Of a stretch of 12,527 nucleotides of DNA, positions 5,701-12,184 are shown piece after piece; the first letter of the stretch is position 1, and the number at the start of each line of letters is the position of its first letter. The position numbers and the translations under genes are program-made. A model generated the notes under the pieces. It was not told the origin of the DNA and ran no database searches. It worked only from the letters and a program-made list of their open reading frames with translations. The stretch lies in contig JASGMO010000013.1 in the NCBI GenBank assembly GCA_030156465.1, positions 1-12,527 of the forward strand. The letters are read 5' to 3'. The DNA comes from Patescibacteria group bacterium (GTDB taxonomy: Bacteria; Patescibacteriota; Minisyncoccia; Minisyncoccales; Minisyncoccaceae).

Positions 5701-6413
5701 ATATTTTTTTAACAATCTATAACGCCCTACTCTATCAGCCAATGCTGAATTTTTTGGTTTTAATATATGTTTTAACAAATAATTTTGGTATTGCTGTAAT
5801 ACTTCTTACCGTTTTAATTAAATGGCTAACTAATCCATTAAATAAAAAAGCAATAGAATCTCAAAAAGCAATGACAGAAATTCAGCCAAGGATAAAAGAG
5901 ATTCAAAAGAAATATAAAGATACTCCAGAAAAACAAGCTCAAGAAATGATTGCTCTATACAAGGAAAAGAACTTTAACCCTTTCTCAAGTATATTTTTAC
6001 TTTTTATCCAAATTCCTATTATTATTGCATTGTTCCAGATATTCAAAGGAGGAATAGCGGTTGACCCTCAATTTATGTACTCTTTTGTCCATCTTCCCGA
6101 GACGATTAATCCCTACTTTTTAGGAATTGATTTATCTCAACCAAACATTGTTTTAGCGGTATTAGCAGCAATAGCTCAGTACTTCCAAGCAAAGACAAGC
6201 GTTACAAAACAAAAAACAGACAAAGAAGAGGGAACAAAAGACAAAACAACACAAGTTACAGAAATGATGCAAAAACAGATGGTATTTATTCTTCCAATAA
6301 TTACATTATTTGTTTTGTTTACATTGCCATCAGCACTTGGTGTATATTGGTTAATAACAACAGCGATGACAGTTTATCAACAAAAGAAAATATTAAAAGA
6401 GAGCAATGATTAA
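5697..6413 (+). CDS. yidC: Membrane protein insertase YidC (YidC/Oxa1/Alb3 family)
   Basis: Inserts membrane proteins alone or with SecYEG in the cytoplasmic membrane. 238 residues, the compact form without the large periplasmic domain of proteobacterial YidC. Hydrophobic segments run at about 17-45, 97-117, 150-165 and 195-225. The family core is clear: FGIAVILLTVLIKWLTNPL, the amphipathic cytoplasmic hairpin IQPRIKEIQKKYKDTPEKQAQ with EMIALYKEKNFNPF, the IQIPIIIALF segment, MMQKQMVFILPIITLFVLFTLPSALGVYW split over two helices, and a basic tail. The position of the conserved groove arginine (R366 in E. coli, R73 in Bacillus SpoIIIJ) appears to hold K42, keeping positive charge. Overlaps rnpA by four bases and jag by eight, the classic co-translated neighbourhood. 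No lipoprotein signal is seen. Confidence 0.
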   Translation: MNIFLTIYNALLYQPMLNFLVLIYVLTNNFGIAVILLTVLIKWLTNPLNKKAIESQKAMTEIQPRIKEIQKKYKDTPEKQAQEMIALYKEKNFNPFSSIFLLFIQIPIIIALFQIFKGGIAVDPQFMYSFVHLPETINPYFLGIDLSQPNIVLAVLAAIAQYFQAKTSVTKQKTDKEEGTKDKTTQVTEMMQKQMVFILPIITLFVLFTLPSALGVYWLITTAMTVYQQKKILKESND

Positions 6414-6855
6414 TAAAGAAGAAATTAAAAACATCACAGAGGAATTCTTTAAAAAATCTCATTTTGAGGTAAGTATTGAAGTTGAGCAAAAAGAAGAATT
6501 GATTAATATTGATATTCAAACAAGCGACGCACAAACATTAATTGGAAGACAAGGACTTGTCTTGTCTGACATCCAATTACTTTTAAGAAAAATTATTAAA
6601 AAGAAAACAAACGAAGATTTCTATATCAGTGTAGATATTGATAATTACAAAAAAAATAAAGAGAATTATTTAAAAGATCTTGCTTGGAATATTGCTGATG
6701 AAGTATTAAAGACAGGCCAAGAAAAAGAGATTCCTTTAGTGTCATCATTTGATAGAAGAATAGTACATATAGAACTACAACAAAGAAACGATGTTTTAAC
6801 AGAAAGCATCGGAGACGGAGAAGAAAGAAGAATTATAGTAAAACCTGCTAGCTAA
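6406..6855 (+). CDS. jag: Jag/KhpB RNA-binding protein (KH + R3H domains)
   Basis: Single-strand RNA-binding protein; in Firmicutes KhpB/Jag (often with KhpA) affects cell elongation and division and post-transcriptional control, and its gene usually follows yidC. 149 residues, short because the Jag-N domain is missing. A KH domain occupies about 30-80 with the RNA-binding loop IGRQG (GxxG at 47-50). The R3H domain spans about 85-149: SSFDRRIVHIELQQ contains the R-x3-H signature (R117, H121), and the conserved EERRIIVKP ends the protein. Starts inside yidC (eight-base overlap). Its stop TAA (6853-6855) lies within the terminator hairpin and overlaps the end of the convergent VirB4 gene by eight bases. 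The last gene of the plus-strand operon. Confidence 0.
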   Translation: MINKEEIKNITEEFFKKSHFEVSIEVEQKEELINIDIQTSDAQTLIGRQGLVLSDIQLLLRKIIKKKTNEDFYISVDIDNYKKNKENYLKDLAWNIADEVLKTGQEKEIPLVSSFDRRIVHIELQQRNDVLTESIGDGEERRIIVKPAS

Positions 6856-6866
6856 GCAGGTTTTTT
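6840..6866. terminator. Bidirectional rho-independent terminator shared by jag and virB4
   Basis: A perfect 10-bp stem (6840-6849 paired with 6855-6864; AAAACCTGCT / AGCAGGTTTT) with a five-base loop AGCTA (6850-6854) is followed by T residues to 6866 on the plus strand and gives a UUUU run on the minus strand. It ends both converging operons. Both stop codons (jag TAA 6853-6855; VirB4 TAG on the minus strand at 6850-6848) fall within the hairpin. Confidence 0.
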
Positions 6867-8626
6867 GCTTGTTTAATTTTTATTATCTCTTCTGGGCTTG
6901 TAGTAATAATTTGATCTTCAGTATATGAAGCCATTATTCTAATAGAAACGTGCTTTTGTCCAGCAAAGAATATCCCTTCCCCTACTGGTGTTTCAAGCAA
7001 GAGGAACTTTTCTTGTTCAGTTAAGTTAAATGTTTGTTGAAGTAAATCAATTGTTGCAGGGCTTTGCTTTAATAATAATTGTATTGAAGAGTTAGTAATA
7101 ATTGGCTTTCCATAATCAGATCGCATAAAATCAGAAACATCTTGAGTAATAGTTGTAACTCCTAGCCAATACTTTCTAGCTCTTTTACATATTCCAAACA
7201 AGAAGGACGCACCATCATCGGTTTTCATCATCCACCATGCCTCATCTATAACAAGGATTCTTTTTTTAAGAGTGGCTCGGGCCGTGTTCCAGATGTAACG
7301 CATTATAATAAACATCGCCATTGGACGAAGCTCATCTTCCATGTCTCTTATTCCAAAAACAACTAAATGATTATCCATTGATATGTTTGATTTTTGGTTA
7401 AAGAATGATGCAAAAGTTCCTTTTGTAAACTTTCTTAATCTTTCAACCAAAGAGTCAGCGCCCTCCATTGTTTCTAAAACCGACTCTAAATCAGACATAA
7501 TTGGAACATTTTCTGCCCATGTTGATGGGTCAGAATTAGGAGTAATGTCTTTTGCGGCATATGTTTCAGAAAGCGCTTGATCCATAATAGCATCTTCTTC
7601 AGCTGTTAGTCCTCCAAGCATTATTCTCATTAATCCAACTAAGTTAATAATGTTGGATCTTAAAACATCTTCTGTCCGTTCATCTTCTCTTGGTTCAGGC
7701 AAGTCAAACGGATTAACATGGCTTTCAGAGCTTAAAGATATTTTAAAGAATGATCCATCTACCGATTCTGCTAGTGTTTTAAACTCATTTTCAGGATCTA
7801 AAATGATGCACTCTGTTCCCATCATTAAAGAACGAAGAACTTCTAATTTAACAGCATATGATTTACCAGATCCTGATTTAGCAAAAATAACCATATTAGC
7901 ATTTTCCATACTAAAGCGGTCAAACAATACAAGTGAATTGTTGTGTTTATTTACTCCATAAAGAATTCCTTCGTTTGAGCTAAGATCAAATGAAATAAAA
8001 GGAAAAATACTTGATAGTGGAGTAGTGTTTAGTGTGTTGTGGATTTGCAACAAATCAGTTCCATAAGGGAAGGTTGAAAGAAGTCCTTCTTTTTGTTGAT
8101 ACAGCGCTGGCTTGATATAAATCAAGCGTGATTCAAGGGTTGATCTCAGAGTAGTTTCAATTTTTTCAAGTTCTTTTGTGTCATCAGCGTAAACAGTGAT
8201 ATATAATCCAAACTTAAACATTTTTTCTTGAGCTGTTTGAAGTCGTCCCCTTAAATCCTCTAAATCTTGATAGGCTGTTTCTAGTGCTGGATCCCTAATT
8301 AATCCCTTTTCTTCTCTTTCCATAATTTCTGCTTGAACCTCTGTAACACTTTTTCTTAATTGTTTTAAAATGCTGCCAGTTTCAATGGGATGGAAAAAGA
8401 AGGAAATATCTAATGGGACGTCCATATTAATAATTGGAGAAAGCCAGCCAGTAGTTAAATATCTTGGATAGGAAAAAACAAAATAGGTTTTGGCTAATTT
8501 TTCTTCCAACTTAATATGGTTTGGGTGGACTTCAATTGAAGCAGGAGAAATAATGTCTATTGCAGAAGTCATTTCCCTTTCCATGTACTTTTCTTGTTTT
8601 TGTTTTTTGTTTCCGAATAATCCCAT
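6848..8626 (-). CDS. VirB4/TraC-family T4SS ATPase, main part
   Basis: Cytoplasmic AAA-type motor ATPase of type IV secretion or conjugation-like systems, powering assembly and substrate transfer. 592 residues. Residues 19-240 form the VirB4 mid-domain (IISPASIEV, YPRYLTTGWLSP, a charged coiled-coil stretch about 88-135, then FGLYITVYA). The RecA-like core follows: Walker A FAKSGSGKS (248-256), Walker B RILVIDEAW (456-464) with the acidic pair D461-E462, and the ITQD motif (493-496). The NPFDLP element (305-310) is also typical of VirB4. The N-terminal VirB4 domain is encoded separately one base upstream. Start MGLFGNKKQK is Lys-rich with no signal peptide. Last gene of the minus-strand operon; its stop lies in the shared terminator. 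Catalytic motifs are intact. Whether the machine exports, imports or conjugates cannot be told here. Confidence 0.
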   Translation of the reverse strand: MGLFGNKKQKQEKYMEREMTSAIDIISPASIEVHPNHIKLEEKLAKTYFVFSYPRYLTTGWLSPIINMDVPLDISFFFHPIETGSILKQLRKSVTEVQAEIMEREEKGLIRDPALETAYQDLEDLRGRLQTAQEKMFKFGLYITVYADDTKELEKIETTLRSTLESRLIYIKPALYQQKEGLLSTFPYGTDLLQIHNTLNTTPLSSIFPFISFDLSSNEGILYGVNKHNNSLVLFDRFSMENANMVIFAKSGSGKSYAVKLEVLRSLMMGTECIILDPENEFKTLAESVDGSFFKISLSSESHVNPFDLPEPREDERTEDVLRSNIINLVGLMRIMLGGLTAEEDAIMDQALSETYAAKDITPNSDPSTWAENVPIMSDLESVLETMEGADSLVERLRKFTKGTFASFFNQKSNISMDNHLVVFGIRDMEDELRPMAMFIIMRYIWNTARATLKKRILVIDEAWWMMKTDDGASFLFGICKRARKYWLGVTTITQDVSDFMRSDYGKPIITNSSIQLLLKQSPATIDLLQQTFNLTEQEKFLLLETPVGEGIFFAGQKHVSIRIMASYTEDQIITTSPEEIIKIKQAKNLLS

Positions 8627-8627
8627 A

Positions 8628-9263
8628 TTATATTACAACTTCAGGTGGTAAGTCAGGATAATATCCCAACTCTGCCTGATTAATGTGATGAAGTGACCAT
8701 AATAATTCAATTAATTCTTCTGATCCTAAATTGACTGATTTTAATCCGCACCTTCTTATCCCCAAAGAAACATATTCCATTCTTTGCCATAATTGATATT
8801 TTCCTGTTTGAAACTTTTTCTCTGTTAAGTCCATTCCCGTTGTAGGAGAAGTTTGTCCTGGCACTCCAGCAACTTCAAGCATTGGGAAATATGGGACGAC
8901 GATGTAGAATTTTTTAGTCATAATAGATCCAGTAGAAACAATTTCTTCAATAAATGCACGGTATTCAGCTGTTTGGACTTTCATCAGCTGGTTTTTTTGC
9001 TTCTCCTCTAGTTCTTTGATTTTATCAATATATCCAGTAATATTTACTTTTCTAGAATTAACAATAATTTGACAAGAAAAATCAAGAGAATTCAAAAAGT
9101 TTTGAAATTGATAGATAATAGCCATTTGTTCGTCTTCTGATTTAAGTCCAAAGTTTAAAGAAGAAACCAAAATGACACCCTTTAAGGACTTGTCTTTTTG
9201 AACCATTATCCCCTCTCTAATTTGTTGGATTGGTATAAATTGTTGAGATGGTGCTTTTGCCAT
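8628..9263 (-). CDS. VirB4 N-terminal domain protein (split VirB4/TraC-like)
   Basis: Probably the N-terminal domain of VirB4 encoded as its own protein, which would pair with the ATPase next door. 211 residues, no Walker motifs and no membrane segment. FIPIQQIREGIMVQKDKSL (9-27) followed by KGVILVSSLNFGLKS resembles the start of TraC/VirB4-like proteins next to PrgI (an opening of the kind PIxxIxxGxxxxxDGS); then YQFQNFLNSLDFSCQI and VNSRKVNITGYI, a short helical charged segment (about 80-100), and KKFYIVVPYF, a strand typical of VirB4 N-domains. Two bases separate it from PrgI upstream and one base from the ATPase downstream, so all are co-transcribed and likely coupled. Not a recent break: both genes have proper starts and no shared-frame remnants. 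Function beyond VirB4 pairing is inferred. Confidence 0.
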   Translation of the reverse strand: MAKAPSQQFIPIQQIREGIMVQKDKSLKGVILVSSLNFGLKSEDEQMAIIYQFQNFLNSLDFSCQIIVNSRKVNITGYIDKIKELEEKQKNQLMKVQTAEYRAFIEEIVSTGSIMTKKFYIVVPYFPMLEVAGVPGQTSPTTGMDLTEKKFQTGKYQLWQRMEYVSLGIRRCGLKSVNLGSEELIELLWSLHHINQAELGYYPDLPPEVVI

Positions 9264-9265
9264 TA

Positions 9266-9682
9266 TTATTCAAAATCAATTTTCTTAATTAGGTCTTCTA
9301 TTTTCCCCTCATCTCTCATTTTCAAAGGCGACTTTTCTTTTTTATCAACTACCAAATCTCTTCTTTCTCTTTCTGTTGATAAAAATACAGGTGATTGCTT
9401 TCTCCTCCAAAGGTACAACTTAGGAACCATATTAAAGTTCATCCAGTTTTTCATAACAACCGGCAGGGACTGCCCTTCTATTTTATAAAAAGAAATTGCT
9501 AGCGCTATTCCTGTAAGAAGTCCAGCTAAAAGAATAAAAAGAAAAAAGTTTGCTTGACCGACAGAAAAGTATAGAAAAAAGCAAATAACTAGAACCACTC
9601 CTATCGTCATGCTTTGCTTTACATTCAATGGTCCCAATATTTTTGCTTCATGTTCAATAAATTGAGGAACTCTGTATTGCAT
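9266..9682 (-). CDS. PrgI-family membrane protein of the T4SS-like operon
   Basis: Small inner-membrane component found directly upstream of VirB4-like ATPases in Gram-positive and CPR conjugation-type clusters (PrgI, similar in placement and topology to VirB3). 138 residues. The N-terminus YRVPQFIEHEAKILGPLNVKQ is the typical PrgI opening (xPQFIxxExKIxGPLTxKQ). Two predicted membrane helices follow at about 24-41 and 46-66, then a basic cytoplasmic segment with NFNMVPKLYLWRR, also characteristic. The tail (100-138) is highly charged and helical. ATG at 9682 is one base after the upstream gene's stop and the downstream gene starts two bases after its own stop, so it sits in a tightly packed operon. 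Confidence 0.
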   Translation of the reverse strand: MQYRVPQFIEHEAKILGPLNVKQSMTIGVVLVICFFLYFSVGQANFFLFILLAGLLTGIALAISFYKIEGQSLPVVMKNWMNFNMVPKLYLWRRKQSPVFLSTERERRDLVVDKKEKSPLKMRDEGKIEDLIKKIDFE

Positions 9683-9683
9683 A

Positions 9684-10127
9684 TTAAATTAATGGTTCTT
9701 TATATGGATCTTTATATTCGCCCTTGCTAGGAATTGGAATTTCAATTCCGTCTTTGTCTTTTTTATTATCGCTTACAATTTTGTTTTCTGCAACACTCGC
9801 AGAGTATATTTTATTTAATGCTATTCTAAGACCGCTAAATATTTTCCTGTCAATTTCTCTACTTATAGCTTTTGCCTTTTTTGTTTCCATGTCCATTTCT
9901 AATTCAAGAGTGATAAAGAAATCTTTAATAGGCAATTTGCCCATCAATGTTTTTCCAACATATTTCATTAATTGTGACTTTGATTCATCGTCAGTAATTC
10001 CGTTTAGTTCACAAATATCAGAAACAATCCTAAAGTTCTCTTCAGAAAAAAGAGCTTCTTTTATAGCGTCAGGAAGTTTTTCGTATTCTTTCCAAAAAAC
10101 ATCTTTTGAGTTGCTGGTGTTTTTCAT
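9684..10127 (-). CDS. Uncharacterised helical protein upstream of PrgI
   Basis: I do not assign a function. 147 residues, no signal peptide, no membrane segment, predicted mostly helical. It opens with a short motif around LPDAIKEALFSEE and a core MGKLPIKDFFITLELEMDM followed by ETKKAKAISREIDRKIF (about residues 62-98), then a Pro/Lys-rich disordered tail ending YKDPYKEPLI. The core resembles residues about 80-110 of the 145-aa gene at 11736-12173 (shared pattern D-x5-L-x2-E-x-D-x4-KAK-x-IS), suggesting a common small helical domain. First gene after the inserted block and first of the intact part of the T4SS-like operon; PrgI begins one base after its stop. A promoter immediately upstream gives a nearly leaderless transcript. 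Proteins like this could be cytoplasmic accessory factors of the secretion machine, which is inference. Confidence 0.
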   Translation of the reverse strand: MKNTSNSKDVFWKEYEKLPDAIKEALFSEENFRIVSDICELNGITDDESKSQLMKYVGKTLMGKLPIKDFFITLELEMDMETKKAKAISREIDRKIFSGLRIALNKIYSASVAENKIVSDNKKDKDGIEIPIPSKGEYKDPYKEPLI

Positions 10128-10134
10128 ATACTTT

Positions 10135-10162
10135 ATTTTAACATATTTTCTTATTCAATCAA
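10135..10162 (-). promoter_or_regulatory. Promoter for the 147-aa gene / PrgI / VirB4 operon
   Basis: On the minus strand TTGATT (10157-10162) and TAAAAT (10135-10140) are separated by 16 bases, with a TG one base upstream of the -10 (extended -10 form). Only seven bases lie between the -10 box and the ATG at 10127, so the mRNA would be leaderless, as predicted for dnaA. It lies between the gene and the IS element, so the downstream operon can be expressed even though the IS separates it from the genes at 11736-12527. Confidence 0.
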
Positions 10163-10169
10163 CTTGTTT

Positions 10170-10192
10170 TAACCACAGACATTTGTCGGTTT
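10170..10192 (+). repeat. Left terminal inverted repeat of the IS
   Basis: Read inward, this end contains CCACAGACAT then TTGTCGGTTT. It matches the inward reading of the right end at 18 of 23 positions, with differences at the outermost bases (TAA here, TGT at the right end) and three inside. The transposase stop codon (10191-10193 region, minus strand) touches its inner edge. Confidence 0.
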
Positions 10193-10982
10193 AATTAGTT
10201 AATAATTTTAGCATTTCATTTGGAGTTTTCCCATTCAATCCACAATGTTCTAGATTGTTATATTCTTCATTCCACATCCTAATCTTTATTTCCAAATCTT
10301 TCAATGTTTTAAATCTATTTCTCTCATAGAACATTTCCTGGTCTGTTCTGTGTGACCTTTCCACTTTTCCATTCTGGGCTGGTTTCCCGGGATCAATTAG
10401 ATAATGTAATATATTATATCTCTGACATAAGATATCAAGAATATGTAATCTTGGATTAAGTGGATCACTGCTTTTTGAATATCCGGTGTATCTGTTTGTA
10501 AAATTACTTCCATTGTCAGTCTTTATAGCTCGTATTCTAAACGGAGCTATTCTAATTAGTCCTTTGAGAAAGTCTATGGAATCAGAATTTGAATAGTTAT
10601 ATATATTTTTAAGTATCTCCACCTAGAGGCACAGTCTATGGCCGTAAACTGATAATACTGTCTGTTTTTGACTAGATCTGGCACATATTTAACATCTATC
10701 TTTACTAATTCTCCCTTTTAATTTTAAGGCGCATAGTTTAGTTTCTTTTCTTAGCTCAATGACTCTTTCTTTAATTCTGATAGGAGTCTCCCTGGGATTG
10801 GTCCTGGGACTTGTAGATTTAGGAATTAATCCTTTTTCTCCATGCTTTCTATACTCAGCCAACCACCTTTCTAAACTCCTCTGGCTGTGGGGACATACTT
10901 TGATTGCATCAACCAATCTTATCTCCTTATTGTAGATGGGCAAAACCCATCTTAACCTTTCCTCTTTTATTGTTTTTGGCAT
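10191..10982 (-). pseudogene. IS481-like transposase, broken by an internal deletion and frameshifts
   Basis: Three pieces in different frames. Piece 1 starts MPKTIKEERLRWVLP at ATG 10982 (or four codons upstream at 10994) and carries a helix-turn-helix (SQRSLERWLAEYRKHGEKGL), reaching KLCALKLK near 10716. Piece 2, in another frame from about 10714 to 10605, reads GELVKIDVKYVPDL then FTAIDCASRWRYLKIY and contains the first catalytic Asp (codon 10694-10696). Piece 3, from about 10604 to the stop at 10191, carries the second Asp (KTDNGSNF) and the Glu (QNGKVERSHR), 51 residues apart. Comparison with intact family members suggests about 40 residues are missing between pieces 1 and 2; pieces 2 and 3 are offset within a TATATATA run where one extra TA would explain the shift. 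The protein cannot be made intact. Confidence 0.
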
Positions 10983-10996
10983 ATTTATACACATAT

Positions 10997-11020
10997 ATCA
11001 AGATAGTAATCTATCTTGAT
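10997..11020. repeat. Perfect hairpin inside the IS right end
   Basis: Ten-base arms (10997-11006 and 11011-11020; ATCAAGATAG and its complement) around a TAAT loop, directly inside the right terminal repeat and just upstream of the transposase start. Such subterminal stems in insertion sequences can block read-through transcription from outside or hide the transposase start; here that role is inferred. Its perfect pairing contrasts with the decay of the transposase. Confidence 0.
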
Positions 11021-11021
11021 G

Positions 11022-11045
11022 AAAACCGCCATATGTGTGTGGACA
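11022..11045 (-). repeat. Right terminal inverted repeat of the IS
   Basis: Read inward from 11045 it begins TGTCCACACACAT and continues ATGGCGGTTTT. The 5'-TGT end is typical of IS481-family termini. It pairs with 10170-10192 (18 of 23 identical), which defines the element borders. It lies just upstream of the transposase and the hairpin at 10997-11020. Confidence 0.
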
Positions 11046-11058
11046 TTACCATAAAAGA

Positions 11059-11086
11059 TTGACTTTTTATAATCTTTTGTTATAAT
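11059..11086 (+). promoter_or_regulatory. Promoter of the zinc-ribbon gene
   Basis: TTGACT (11059-11064) and a perfect TATAAT (11081-11086) are 16 bases apart. Transcription from about 11093 gives a leader of about 53 bases, long for this window. The -35 box lies 13 bases outside the IS right end. Confidence 0.
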
Positions 11087-11132
11087 AATAATGTCTTATC
11101 TTTATTTTTTAGGAAATTAAGATAGGAACAAA

Positions 11133-11139
11133 GGGAGGT
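11133..11139 (+). promoter_or_regulatory. Strong Shine-Dalgarno site of the zinc-ribbon gene
   Basis: GGGAGGT lies six bases before the ATG at 11146. It is by far the strongest ribosome binding site in the window, where most genes have none or only AGGA; it fixes the start codon. Confidence 0.
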
Positions 11140-11145
11140 ACTTTA

Positions 11146-11367
11146 ATGGCAAAAGTTTTTTCACATGGTGGATTATGGCCTTTTAAAAGAGAGGCCTGGT
11201 ATGGTAAAATTATCACTTGTAGTCGCTGTGGTTGTCGTTTCGAGCTGGATGAAAATTCAGAATTCCAACAGTTTACGGGTGGTATACGTCAAGGCCTTAG
11301 TTATGCAAGATGTCCTGAATGTGACAATACAGGAAATAGTCCAGCGTGGAGAGACGTTAAAAAATGA
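11146..11367 (+). CDS. Small zinc-ribbon protein of unknown function
   Basis: 73 residues. Two CxxC knuckles, C25-S-R-C28 (with an extra C30) and C56-P-E-C59, form a likely four-Cys zinc ribbon; the linker of about 27 residues is acidic then Gly-rich (FTGGIRQGLSYA). The N-terminus has MAKVFSHGGLWPFKREAWYGK, with several aromatics, and the end is basic. Zinc ribbons like this bind nucleic acids or proteins; no specific family is recognised. It is a single-gene unit: own promoter at 11059, strong Shine-Dalgarno GGGAGGT, and a terminator right after the TGA stop (11365-11367). It runs against the surrounding minus-strand operon, next to the IS right end, so it looks inserted. The regular signals argue that it is a real expressed gene despite its size. 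Confidence 0.
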   Translation: MAKVFSHGGLWPFKREAWYGKIITCSRCGCRFELDENSEFQQFTGGIRQGLSYARCPECDNTGNSPAWRDVKK

Positions 11368-11392
11368 AAATACAATAAATGTTTTTTCATAA

Positions 11393-11432
11393 GCGCCTTT
11401 TATCTGATTTGATATTTAGGCGCCTTTTTATT
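11393..11432 (+). terminator. Rho-independent terminator after the zinc-ribbon gene
   Basis: GCGCCT (11393-11398) pairs with AGGCGC (11418-11423); a further TATC/GATA pairing inside leaves a TGATTT loop. The stem is followed by CCTTTTTATTT. It starts 25 bases after the stop codon and is one of the few GC-rich patches in the region. Confidence 0.
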
Positions 11433-11735
11433 TATAATAAAGATATAAAATAGCTCTTGAGTTAATATTAGTTGTTATGTTATGGAAAAGAATAAAACCC
11501 TAATTAGCAATTTATTTGAAATGTTACCTAATAAAGCTTTTGTAAGAATAAAAAATAATCTTTATACAAAAAAAGCGATGATTATATAAAAAGTAGGGTA
11601 GTTCTTTTTAAAGAGGATTATTTTTATAGATAGAAAAACAATTTAAATTCTTAATTACAATTTAACATGAAGTTAAGATGCTTTTATGCAAAGTATGGAT
11701 TATTTTTTTAATAAAAAATAATAATTATTGTTTTT
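11433..11735. other. AT-rich spacer without a convincing gene
   Basis: Between the zinc-ribbon terminator and the end of the next minus-strand gene there is very AT-rich DNA. It contains a possible 35-codon plus-strand reading frame (11482-11589, MEKNKTLISNLFEMLPNKAF...), with no Shine-Dalgarno sequence or clear promoter; it may be chance or a gene remnant. At the right end a nearly all-AT hairpin (11713-11718 with 11731-11736, inner AATAA/TTATT) followed on the minus strand by T-rich sequence could be a weak terminator for the gene at 11736-12173. No tRNA, repeat array or further coding signal was recognised. Confidence 0.
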
Positions 11736-12173
11736 TTATTTCAAAAATTCATAGCCAATACTTTTGGGACTCACCTTTTTTTCCATTTCTTCGTAAACAG
11801 TATCGTCTTCTTTTTCTATCAATTCTTTAATGTCTTTATTTTCTTCTATCAGTAAAGATATTTCCTTTGCTTTTTCTTCCGGAAAATCAAACTCTTCTTT
11901 TAATAAAGGAAGAACATCTTCGTAATCAATTAAATTATTAATTAAACGATCAATAATGTTTCTTAATTTTACAAAAGGATGAAACTGGGAGATCCTTTCT
12001 CCATTTTCCATTCTTTGTGTAACGACATCGTTAAATATCATTGATAATGTTTTTTCTAAAATAGGTGTTTTTTCTGAATAGTCAAAAGAACTATCAATAA
12101 CATCTTTCTCTAGTTTGTTTTTAAATATAATCTCACCTAAAAAGGCAATAATTTCATTATTTATTTTTTTCAT
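11736..12173 (-). CDS. Uncharacterised acidic helical protein
   Basis: Function unknown. 145 residues, strongly acidic in the last 50, no membrane segment, no signal peptide, probably all helical. About 80-110 reads NLIDYEDVLPLLKEEFDF then PEEKAKEISLLIEENK, resembling the KDFFITLELEMDM / KKAKAIS core of the 147-aa protein at 9684-10127 (about 9 identities in 22 aligned positions by eye). This suggests two members of one small domain family, in the same orientation on either side of the inserted IS/zinc-ribbon block and so probably originally neighbours in the same operon. It starts at ATG 12173, eleven bases after the stop of the upstream gene, so it is co-transcribed with it. A link to the T4SS-like machine is inferred from synteny only. 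Confidence 0.
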   Translation of the reverse strand: MKKINNEIIAFLGEIIFKNKLEKDVIDSSFDYSEKTPILEKTLSMIFNDVVTQRMENGERISQFHPFVKLRNIIDRLINNLIDYEDVLPLLKEEFDFPEEKAKEISLLIEENKDIKELIEKEDDTVYEEMEKKVSPKSIGYEFLK

Positions 12174-12184
12174 TTTTCAATTAC

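Larger units (their letters stand above)
10170..11045 (-). mobile_element. Decayed IS481-like insertion sequence
   Basis: An 876-bp element bounded by imperfect inverted repeats and carrying a broken DDE transposase on the minus strand. It is shorter than a typical roughly 1-kb IS481 element because of an internal deletion in the transposase. It sits between T4SS-like genes, with the zinc-ribbon gene just outside its right end. No convincing target-site duplication flanks it (ends read TTGTTT before 10170 and TTACCA after 11045), in line with an old insertion. It is presumably immobile unless an intact relative elsewhere in the genome acts on its ends. Confidence 0.

Noticed and set aside
9724..10194. 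A 156-codon plus-strand frame with hydrophobic stretches opposite the 147-aa gene.
   Set aside because: The minus-strand frame fits a compact operon with a promoter and one-base gap to PrgI; the opposite frame is a compositional shadow.
10150..11060. Target-site duplication flanking the IS element.
   Set aside because: The bases next to the two ends do not match beyond a few T residues, so none is reported.
11482..11589. A 35-codon plus-strand frame in the AT-rich spacer.
   Set aside because: No Shine-Dalgarno sequence, promoter or recognisable motif; noted in the spacer entry but not called as a gene.
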